Source: Hyphomicrobiales bacterium (GTDB taxonomy: Bacteria; Pseudomonadota; Alphaproteobacteria; Rhizobiales; UBA4765). From it: a stretch of 15,386 nt of DNA. A model generated the notes under the pieces. It did not search any database and was not told the origin of the DNA. It saw nothing but the letters and a program-made list of their open reading frames with translations. The stretch lies in assembly GCA_027487195.1 (NCBI GenBank), contig JAIYEB010000432.1, positions 1-15,386 on the forward strand, in the 5' to 3' direction. Shown piece by piece: positions 7,255 to 12,948 of the stretch; position 1 is the stretch's first letter, and each line of letters opens with the position of its first letter. The translations under genes were made by a program, and so were the position numbers.

Positions 7255-8241
7255 TCAATCCGGAACGAAGCAGTTGCAGCCGCGCAGCGCTTCCGGCACC
7301 TGACGCCCGAGAAGCTCAAGGCCCTTGGGCGAGACAAAACTGTCGAAATCGGCGGTTTCGGGAACATAGATCGGAATGTCGCTCGGCTTCTCCCCCCTGA
7401 GGATCCGCGCGGCGATCTCGCCTGCCTTCTCACCGTTCTTGCGATAGCTGATGGCATGGAAGCCCACGAGCTGATGGCGCAGGTTGGCGTTGTAGATCGT
7501 GTTGACGGTCGGGATCCTGAGCTGGTTCGTAACCTGAGCCACCACGGGCATAGCCGTCTGGATGATATTGGACTGGATCAACAGGATGGCATCGACCCGC
7601 CCGCGGAGTGTTGTGATCCTCACGGGGATATCGCCCTGCTGGTCGACACCCACCGTGACCAATTCAAGACCGGCCTTGGCGGACGCACGTGTCAGCAGGT
7701 CAATGTTTGTCTTGTCGTTGTCCTCACCCGGATTGAAAAGCGTCCCGATCCGACGAACGTCCGGCAGCAGACGACGCAGAAAGCCAATCGAGGCATCAAA
7801 ATCCGGCATCATGGACGCGCCGGTGTGCGTTTCGCTGCCGCGCGCGAAGCTTGGCACGATGCTGGCCACAACCGGATCAACGACGGCTGCGAAGACGATC
7901 GGGATCGACTTGTCTGTGATGCCGCGAATGGATGCCTGGGCAACGCCTGTCGTCATTGCCAGAATGAGCGCAGGGCGCTTGGCCTGGGTCTGGGTCAGCA
8001 GTTGCGGGATCAGCGAGCGATCGAAATTGACGTGGGCATAGTCAAAGCGCACATCGCGCCCTTCAACGAAGCCGGCTTTGACAACGGCCGCCTGAAAGCC
8101 CTCGACCGTTTCGCGCAAGACCGGGTGTTCGCCAAAGTTGGCGATGGCTATGAGACGCGGCCCTGACTGTGCGGCGGCCGGCCAGACGCTCGTTGCAAGT
8201 CCTGCGCCCGCAAGCGCTCCGAGTGATCGACGTGTCAGCAT
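7255..8241 (-). CDS. ABC transporter substrate-binding protein (PF04392/COG2984)
   Basis: The 328-residue protein starts with an export signal: MLTRRSLGALAGAG, a hydrophobic stretch, then PAAAQ with likely cleavage near residue 24-25. TRRSLGA resembles a twin-arginine motif, so Tat export is possible, but a Sec signal cannot be excluded. The mature part has the two-lobed periplasmic-binding layout of the ABC_sub_bind family. Landmarks are GFVEGRDVRFDYA at about 57-69, the IPIVFAAVVDPV block at about 113-124 and a C-terminal YRKNGEKAGEIAARILRGEKP segment. There is a good Shine-Dalgarno, GGGGGAG, 5 bases upstream of the ATG. Ligand identity cannot be read from the sequence. Relatives have been called tryptophan/tyrosine-binding. 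Confidence 0.9.
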   Translation of the reverse strand: MLTRRSLGALAGAGLATSVWPAAAQSGPRLIAIANFGEHPVLRETVEGFQAAVVKAGFVEGRDVRFDYAHVNFDRSLIPQLLTQTQAKRPALILAMTTGVAQASIRGITDKSIPIVFAAVVDPVVASIVPSFARGSETHTGASMMPDFDASIGFLRRLLPDVRRIGTLFNPGEDNDKTNIDLLTRASAKAGLELVTVGVDQQGDIPVRITTLRGRVDAILLIQSNIIQTAMPVVAQVTNQLRIPTVNTIYNANLRHQLVGFHAISYRKNGEKAGEIAARILRGEKPSDIPIYVPETADFDSFVSPKGLELLGRQVPEALRGCNCFVPD

Positions 8242-8268
8242 TTGAACTCCCCCATGTTGATCGCTCGT

Positions 8269-9294
8269 TCAGTTCCAGACACGGCGGGCGATCCGCGCCA
8301 TGTTGGCTCGAAGAAGCCCGGCGATGGCTGCATCGCCAAGGCCGCGCGCCAGAAGCAGATCCACAACCGGACCGATCTGCTCAGGCTCAAGTGATCCCCA
8401 GGGCGGTGCCGGATATCCCTGCGCGCGCATCTGCGGGTTTGACCTGAACATGTGTTGCATGAACGGGTCATAGAAATTCCAGTCCATGCCCAGCGCAATG
8501 GCTTCAGGCCCGACAATGTCGTGAGCGGCCATGATGTGGTCGACATAGTCTGCAACCGTTGTCCGGTTCTCGGCATTGAGCATGAAGGACAGGGAGTTGA
8601 TCCCGATGACGCCCCCGGCGTCGGCGCAAGCGCGCATCAAGCCCTTGCCGACATTGCGGACATGTCGAAAGGCCGTTTTCGGATTCGAGTGCGAGATGAC
8701 GCAAGGGTCGACCGACGCTTCGATAGCCTCGCGCGCCGTGGTTCTGCCGACATGGCTCAGATCAATGATCATGCCGACGCGGTTCATTTCTGCGACAAAC
8801 CTGCGGCCAAGACCCGAAAGCCCGGCGTCAGATGGTTCCTGGCAGCCATCCCCCAGCGCGTTGCGCCCGTTGTACGCCAGAATGGCGATGCCAACGCCGA
8901 GCTGGCGCCAGACGTCGATCATTCCGGGATCGCCACCGAAGGGGCCTGCTCCCTGGAAGTGGAAAACACAGGCCATCGCGCCTGCTTTATGCGCGGCTTC
9001 CACGTCTGCCCACGTCAGCGCAATTCGCACGATATCGGAGCGATCCTGCAGCGCGCGACGAACGCCCCCGAGATAGCGCATGGTCTGCTCAAGACCATTC
9101 CATTCCGCTGCAAGCGTCAAAGACAGAATGCCAAAACCGGCCTTGTGATACCGATCGAGAACACCCTGGGTGTATGGCATGCACTCGCTCGACCAGCCCA
9201 GCGCCCCCTCCCACGGGGGATTGAGCGCAAGAAGTTCGATTGCGCTGGTCAAAGGGCGCGGGTGCGGTGCGGTATCGCGGTGCTGTTCTGCCAT
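8269..9294 (-). CDS. Membrane dipeptidase-family protein (M19) lacking part of the metal site
   Basis: The 341-residue protein matches the renal/membrane dipeptidase fold: YNGRNALGDGC at 141-151, DAGLSGLG at 156-163, VAEMNRVGMIIDLSH at 167-181 and VISHSN at 199-204. His181 and His202 correspond to the two downstream metal ligands. The N-terminal HxD metal-binding pair, expected within the first 30-60 residues, is not seen. The bridging Glu is replaced by Gln114 (FQGAGP). No signal peptide is evident from the chosen ATG. An alternative start at 9351 or 9420 adds 19 or 42 residues of poor quality and no HxD. It is first in the ABC importer operon, with 27 bases before the next gene. Whether it is an active hydrolase is uncertain. 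Confidence 0.8.
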   Translation of the reverse strand: MAEQHRDTAPHPRPLTSAIELLALNPPWEGALGWSSECMPYTQGVLDRYHKAGFGILSLTLAAEWNGLEQTMRYLGGVRRALQDRSDIVRIALTWADVEAAHKAGAMACVFHFQGAGPFGGDPGMIDVWRQLGVGIAILAYNGRNALGDGCQEPSDAGLSGLGRRFVAEMNRVGMIIDLSHVGRTTAREAIEASVDPCVISHSNPKTAFRHVRNVGKGLMRACADAGGVIGINSLSFMLNAENRTTVADYVDHIMAAHDIVGPEAIALGMDWNFYDPFMQHMFRSNPQMRAQGYPAPPWGSLEPEQIGPVVDLLLARGLGDAAIAGLLRANMARIARRVWN

Positions 9295-9440
9295 TGTCCG
9301 GACATAACCTGTCACGGCATGTGTCTTTTGCCTAGACGTCGGACTCTGCATTCTGCAAATCGCCGGTTCTTGGCAGTCCGACATTTGATTGCATTCGCAA
9401 CCGTTCCGGACATCAACCATTTTGGAACATTACAAAAAAA
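9295..9440 (-). promoter_or_regulatory. Putative promoter and operator region for the dipeptidase/ABC operon
   Basis: Read on the minus strand, TTGATG (9416-9411) is followed after 17 bases by TGCAAT (9393-9388), a fair sigma-70-like pair giving a start near 9381. The 8-base inverted repeat GTCGGACT (9338-9345) and AGTCCGAC (9375-9382) spans the start region. A perfect 10-base palindrome TGTCCGGACA (9295-9304) directly precedes the chosen dipeptidase ATG. These are pattern observations and nothing here proves regulator binding. Confidence 0.3.
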
Positions 9441-9473
9441 ATACTTGCACGAGTCGACACTTCGACGTATCCG
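9434..9473 (+). promoter_or_regulatory. Putative sigma-70 promoter of the odc transcript
   Basis: A run of eight A (9434-9441), like an UP element, precedes TTGCAC (9445-9450). After a 17-base spacer comes TATCCG (9468-9473), with a start expected near 9480. The A-tract stands out in a GC-rich sequence. This would give a leader of about 420 bases. Confidence 0.5.
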
Positions 9474-9479
9474 CACATC

Positions 9480-9900
9480 ACCCAATTCTGCACGTGCCTG
9501 TGGCCTCGTGCTGATCGGTGGGCATCCGGACAAGAGGCCGGACAGCCGCCCGAAGTGAACGGGAACCGGTGGAACCGGTGCCTGCGGTCCAAAAGACCGA
9601 ACTTCGAACCACGATCAGCAGCCGGAATAGACCGGTGAACCCCGTCCTCCGCGGGGGACGAGGCTTGAAGCAACGACGGAGCGGGTTTTTTCGGTTCCGG
9701 GTTCCAAATTCGGCCACCGAGGGGACTTGTCCATCTTTGCCGGGCGTGCGGTCGGGTTTCCCGTCCAATCCAAGGCAGCAACTTGCGGGATCAGCGCGAG
9801 CTGGTCCGGGTATCGACACCGCCGACCTTTACGCGTCCAAAGCGTAGGGGCCGAACGCGTCGCTACCACCGGGTTCACCTTCTAGAGACGGGAGAGATCG
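9480..9900 (+). ncRNA. Structured odc 5' leader, probable speF-type RNA element
   Basis: Alphaproteobacterial ornithine decarboxylase genes are often preceded by the structured speF RNA element. This leader has the right position and size, though I could not test it against the covariance model. It has no ATG on the plus strand from 9320 to 9900. Helices seen are: CTGTGGCCTC (9498-9507) with 9534-9545 (2-base bulge); tandem GGAACCGGT copies (9562-9570, 9571-9579), whose GGAACC parts pair with two GGTTCC copies at 9693-9705; CGGTC/GACCG (9585-9599); CGTCCTC/GGGGACG with a CGCG loop (9643-9660); and a 9-bp stem at 9826-9834/9842-9850. A ribosome-binding site GGGAG (9890-9894) lies 6 bases before the odc ATG. 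Polyamine-responsive control is inference. Confidence 0.65.
9641..9691 (+). terminator. Terminator-like hairpin and T-run inside the odc leader (possible attenuator)
   Basis: CCCG (9641-9644) pairs with CGGG (9682-9685), and CTCCG (9647-9651) with CGGAG (9677-9681), separated by a 2-base bulge and directly followed by TTTTTT (9686-9691). It competes with the CGTCCTC/GGGGACG hairpin at 9643-9660, so only one of the two can form. The large inner loop (25 bases) makes the terminator form less certain. Confidence 0.35.
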
Positions 9901-11034
9901 ATGACCGATCGCATCCGACGCCACCTCGAGTCGACTGTGTATGACGGGCCCGTAATGGTGCTCGACCTTGAGCGTGTGCGCGATAACTACATGGCCTTTG
10001 CAAAGGCATTGCCGGACACGCGCGTGTTCTATGCCGTGAAGGCAAACCCGGATCCGGGCGTGCTGAACCTGCTTGCTGAGCTTGGTTCATCGTTTGACAC
10101 GGCTTCCGTCGTCGAGATCGATATGGCGCTCGCCACTGGCGTTTCGCCGGATCGTGTCTCGTTCGGCAATACGATCAAGAAGGAGCGCGATATCGCGACG
10201 GCTTTTGCCCGCGGCATCCGCTTGTTCGCGGTCGATTGCGAAGCCGAGGTCGAGAAGATCGCCCGTGCAGCGCCCGGTTCGCGCGTGTTCTGCCGCATTC
10301 TCTGCGACGGAGCCGGCGCCGAGTGGCCGCTGTCGCGCAAGTTCGGCTGCGTGCCGGAAATGGCGGTTGATGTGCTCGAGCATGCGCATCGTCTGGGTCT
10401 GCATGCCTATGGCGTGTCGTTCCATGTCGGTTCGCAGCAGGCAGACACGTCGATGTGGAGCGGTGCTTTGGCTGCTTCGGCGAAGATTTTCGCCGAGTGC
10501 GCCGAGCGTGGTTTCCAGCTTTCCATGGTCAACATGGGCGGCGGATTCCCGACCCGCTATCTCAAGGACGTGCCTGCGGTTGGTCAGTATGGTTCGGCCA
10601 TCTTCGAGGCGCTTCGCGAGCATTTCGGCAACCAGATCCCCGAGACAATCGTGGAGCCTGGTCGCGGCATGGTTGGTGACGCCGGCGTGATTCAGTCCGA
10701 AGTCATCCTGGTGTCGAAGAAGACCCAGGCTGAGGATGAAATCCGTTGGGTCTATCTCGATATCGGCAAGTTCGGCGGTCTCGCCGAGACAATGGATGAG
10801 GCGATCCGCTACCCGATCCGCACACCGCGGGACGGCGACCGGATGACCCCGTGCATTATTGCCGGCCCGACCTGCGACTCGGTCGACGTGTTGTACGAGA
10901 AGGTGCCGTATGCTCTGCCCGTCTCGCTCTCGATTGGCGACATGGTGCTGATTGAAGGCACGGGCGCATACACCACGACCTACTCGGCCGTGGCGTTCAA
11001 CGGCTTCCCGCCGCTGCGCCAGATCGTGATCTGA
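9901..11034 (+). CDS. odc: Ornithine (or ornithine/lysine) decarboxylase, alanine-racemase fold
   Basis: This PLP enzyme decarboxylates ornithine to putrescine in the cytoplasm, the entry step of polyamine synthesis. The 377-residue length fits the fold-III family. Lys47 in FYAVKANP is the PLP Schiff-base residue. HVGSQ (His175), GGGFP (213-217) and EPGR (252-255) are the phosphate- and cofactor-binding blocks. The C-terminal catalytic motif is GPTCDSVD (322-329), with Cys325 and Asp326 of the ornithine/lysine type, and Y357 lies in the GAYT segment. Diaminopimelate decarboxylase is less likely because it has an ECES-type motif there. Lysine use in addition to ornithine cannot be excluded. 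Ribosome-binding site GGGAG is well spaced. The gene sits behind a long structured leader and ahead of a GNAT gene. Confidence 0.93.
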   Translation: MTDRIRRHLESTVYDGPVMVLDLERVRDNYMAFAKALPDTRVFYAVKANPDPGVLNLLAELGSSFDTASVVEIDMALATGVSPDRVSFGNTIKKERDIATAFARGIRLFAVDCEAEVEKIARAAPGSRVFCRILCDGAGAEWPLSRKFGCVPEMAVDVLEHAHRLGLHAYGVSFHVGSQQADTSMWSGALAASAKIFAECAERGFQLSMVNMGGGFPTRYLKDVPAVGQYGSAIFEALREHFGNQIPETIVEPGRGMVGDAGVIQSEVILVSKKTQAEDEIRWVYLDIGKFGGLAETMDEAIRYPIRTPRDGDRMTPCIIAGPTCDSVDVLYEKVPYALPVSLSIGDMVLIEGTGAYTTTYSAVAFNGFPPLRQIVI

Positions 11035-11188
11035 ACCGGACTGCGGCTGGAACACTGGCCGCTGTCTGCCCCACGCTGATTTAAGCGTGAAGGCCGCCCG
11101 AACCCCGGGCGGGACGGAACCCTGCCCGTCGAGCTGCGTCCGGTCTTGCCGGACGTTCCCGCAACCTCCTGATCGTTGGGAGGCTTCG
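11035..11188 (+). other. Highly structured spacer between odc and the GNAT gene
   Basis: Consecutive stem-loops fill this 154-base spacer. They are CACGCT/AGCGTG (11072-11077 with 11084-11089), CCGCCCG/CGGGCGG (11094-11100 with 11106-11112), GACGG/CCGTC (11113-11117 with 11126-11130) and CGTCCGG/CCGGACG (11137-11143 with 11149-11155). Finally CCTCC (11165-11169) pairs with GGAGG (11179-11183), which is the Shine-Dalgarno of the GNAT gene. No T-run follows the stems, so simple termination after odc is not indicated. Processing, stability or translational control is possible. Confidence 0.6.
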
Positions 11189-11731
11189 ATGCTCGCTGCC
11201 TTGACTGCATCCAATCCCGTTTTGTCCCAGGCCACCGAGGCCGATGCTCCAGCCATCGAGCGTCTGCTCGATCTGTCCTTTGGCAAGGGGCGTCACCGCA
11301 AGACGGCACAGCGGCTGCGCGATGAGCGCGCCCCTGCGCCTGGCCTGGCGTTTGTCCTGAAGCAGGACGGCGTCCTGATCGGCACGCTCACCTTCTGGGA
11401 GGTCGATGCCGGAGGCGCACCTGCGCTGCTGCTCGGGCCAATCGCAATCGATCCAGCCTATCGCTCGGAAGGGCTCGGCGGCTTCATGATCCGTCGCGGC
11501 CTTGCCGAAGCCGCATGGCTTGGTCATGGCGCCGTCATCCTTGTTGGCGATGAGCCCTATTATCGGCGTTTCGGGTTCACGCGCCGCCCGGTTGAACAGT
11601 TGACCTTGCCGGGCCCGGTTGATCTCGACCGGTTTCTTGGATTGGAACTGGTCGATGGTGCGCTCGACATGGCAGCAGGTGGTGTGACGCCGGCTGCCCG
11701 CCAGGTCGAGCGCAGGCGCCGCGCGGCCTGA
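11189..11731 (+). CDS. GNAT-family N-acetyltransferase (YhbS-like), odc partner
   Basis: The 180-residue protein has the GNAT acetyl-CoA loop in LGPIAIDPAYRSEGLGGFM at 82-100, with the RxxGxG-like pattern RSEGLG, and a YhbS-type GDEPYYRRFGF block at 120-130. The start MLAALTASNP is preferred over an upstream in-frame start at 11087 because GGGAGG (11178-11183) lies 5 bases before it and the family fold begins just after. In related alphaproteobacteria a GNAT gene frequently follows odc. Acetylation of a polyamine or of another amine is an inference from that linkage. The C-terminus is Arg-rich (VERRRRAA). A terminator hairpin follows the stop by 7 bases. Confidence 0.88.
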   Translation: MLAALTASNPVLSQATEADAPAIERLLDLSFGKGRHRKTAQRLRDERAPAPGLAFVLKQDGVLIGTLTFWEVDAGGAPALLLGPIAIDPAYRSEGLGGFMIRRGLAEAAWLGHGAVILVGDEPYYRRFGFTRRPVEQLTLPGPVDLDRFLGLELVDGALDMAAGGVTPAARQVERRRRAA

Positions 11732-11738
11732 TCAAGAC

Positions 11739-11761
11739 GGTCGGGTCCGCTTGACCCGACC
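11739..11761. terminator. Bidirectional terminator hairpin between convergent GNAT and TPR genes
   Basis: GGTCGGGTC (11739-11747) and GACCCGACC (11753-11761) form a perfect 9-bp stem with loop CGCTT. It shares one base with the stop codon of the convergent TPR gene. No T-run follows on either strand, so efficiency is uncertain. Confidence 0.6.
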
Positions 11762-12210
11762 TATCTCGAAAGCCGTGCAGACAGCGCCTGATTTAGCTCG
11801 CGCCATGCGCTGCAAGCCCCACAAAGACCGGCCAGCGTGTCGAGGTTCACTCGCGCGCTGGCCACATCACCCGTTTCGAGGAACCATTGCCCTTGGTACG
11901 ACAGGCTGGCGAGGTGATGACGGTCAAGCGCGAGCGCGGCATCATAGAAACGCTTAGAGGCGTCCATCACACCGAGCTTTCGATACACAAACCCGATTTG
12001 GCCGGCCACATCTGCGCTTTGGGGCTCAGCCTGGCGCAGGCGATGCAACAGCGCCAGAGCCTCGCGGAACCGGCCTTGCGACACATCAAAATTGGCCTGA
12101 CGCCAGTCCGGGTTGGAGTCGAGCGTCTCGCTCTCCGGACCAACCGCGTGGCAAAGCGACGGGACGATGGCAAGCCAAAGGGCAAAGAGGATGGCACGCA
12201 TGTTCAGCAT
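11761..12210 (-). CDS. Exported TPR-repeat protein
   Basis: The 149-residue protein has a signal peptide, MLNMRAILFALWLAIVPSLCHA, with predicted cleavage after about residue 22. Two or more TPR-like helical repeats follow, including FDVSQGRFREALALLHRLRQAEP and VGFVYRKLGV-type segments (about residues 40-120), and a C-terminal CGAC motif around residue 131. It is likely periplasmic and may act as a protein-binding scaffold; specific function is unknown. The ATG at 12210 is chosen because an AAGGAGG ribosome-binding site ends 5 bases upstream and the signal peptide starts there. An upstream TTG start at 12237 would add 9 residues. It lies 23 bases after the GNAT 2 stop, so it is probably cotranscribed. 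Confidence 0.75.
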   Translation of the reverse strand: MLNMRAILFALWLAIVPSLCHAVGPESETLDSNPDWRQANFDVSQGRFREALALLHRLRQAEPQSADVAGQIGFVYRKLGVMDASKRFYDAALALDRHHLASLSYQGQWFLETGDVASARVNLDTLAGLCGACSAWRELNQALSARLSR

Positions 12211-12233
12211 CGTGCCCTCCTTGTGCGACATGC

Positions 12234-12719
12234 TCAAGACGGCTCGACCGCCCTTTTCATGTAGCGGACGGTCTTGCCGCTGATCGGGTTCAAGACAACG
12301 TCGATCGGCTGAAATCCAAGAGCCGCGTGAAACGCGTCTGAAGCCGGATTGGGCGGGTCCACATTCACCTCAAGGCCGACAAACGGAAGCCCTGCTCCAC
12401 GCGCATCGGCGAATACACGCTCGTAAAGCGCCCGCCCAACGCCCTTGCCGCGCGCCTCTGCGCGCACGACGACACGATCAAGATACGAGAAACGCTGGTA
12501 GCGCTCACTGAACCAGCGATAGTTGAAACTATCATAGGGCTGGCCTGGACCAATGATGATGACAAATCCGGCGCGGTCCGGTGCCCAGAGCGCGAGCCGT
12601 GACCAGCTCAGAAGGGCGCGGAACCGCTCGGGCGTGCTGGCCCCAACCTCTTCATCATGGGCATTGTTCAGCGCAAGGGCGTCGTCGAAGGAGGCATCGT
12701 CAATCGGTTCAAAGCTCAT
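12234..12719 (-). CDS. GNAT-family N-acetyltransferase (second)
   Basis: The 161-residue protein has the GNAT acetyl-CoA motif at about 80-100 (YLDRVVVRAEARGKGVGRALY), with the RGKGVG loop at 90-95, and a C-terminal HAALGFQPI block at 131-139. It is unrelated in detail to the acetyltransferase after odc. The start ATG at 12719 is the first Met in the open frame. Upstream is the uvrB promoter region, so this gene and uvrB diverge. It is followed by the TPR gene in the same direction. No specific substrate can be proposed from sequence. Confidence 0.85.
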   Translation of the reverse strand: MSFEPIDDASFDDALALNNAHDEEVGASTPERFRALLSWSRLALWAPDRAGFVIIIGPGQPYDSFNYRWFSERYQRFSYLDRVVVRAEARGKGVGRALYERVFADARGAGLPFVGLEVNVDPPNPASDAFHAALGFQPIDVVLNPISGKTVRYMKRAVEPS

Positions 12720-12948
12720 GGCGGGCCCATATCAGGCCCGTCAACGGGCTGCCAGCAACTTTTCAGAAGCTGCCATCCGGCTTTGGCTTGCCATCTTAAG
12801 GGCGCTCGCCACCCCATCGATTGATAGGATTGAGTTCATGTGTGACATCGAAGACTGATAGCCCCGACCTTGGTCGCAGTGGGGGACACACCGCTCATAT
12901 GGCGAGCGGGCTCTTTCACCAGGCGCGTTTGCGGTCCATATAGTGAAC
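12720..12948. promoter_or_regulatory. Divergent intergenic region between GNAT 2 and uvrB
   Basis: This 229-base gap should hold the promoters of both genes. I see no convincing -35/-10 pair. The closest plus-strand candidate is TTGGTC (12870-12875) with TCATAT (12895-12900), which has a 19-base spacer. CCGCTC (12891-12896) and GAGCGG (12904-12909) form a 6-bp hairpin. No GTTC-N7-GTTC or GAAC-N7-GAAC LexA-type box of alphaproteobacteria was found. Confidence 0.3.

Noticed and set aside
6595..8166. 523-codon open frame on the plus strand, opposite the ABC ATPase and binding-protein genes
   Set aside because: It is antisense to genes with clear family motifs, its translation shows no recognisable domain, and long antisense frames are common in GC-rich DNA.
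8452..9558. 368-codon plus-strand open frame opposite the dipeptidase gene and into the odc leader
   Set aside because: It crosses two promoters, has no domain match, and overlaps a strongly motif-supported minus-strand gene.
9518..9847. 109-codon GTG-started frame inside the odc leader
   Set aside because: No Shine-Dalgarno or ATG, it runs through several helices, and the predicted protein is Arg/Gly/Pro-rich without family likeness.
10087..11286. 399-codon minus-strand open frame opposite odc
   Set aside because: The plus strand carries a well-conserved decarboxylase over the same bases, and the minus frame also runs through the structured spacer and into the GNAT gene with no family signature.
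12838..12858. Tiny ATG-started frame MCDIED before uvrB, as a leader peptide
   Set aside because: No clear ribosome-binding site, no downstream regulatory hairpin pair, and such short frames are common by chance.
12720..12948. LexA (SOS) box upstream of uvrB
   Set aside because: No GTTC-N7-GTTC, GAAC-N7-GAAC or CTG-type LexA motif was found in this gap, so SOS control is not supported here.
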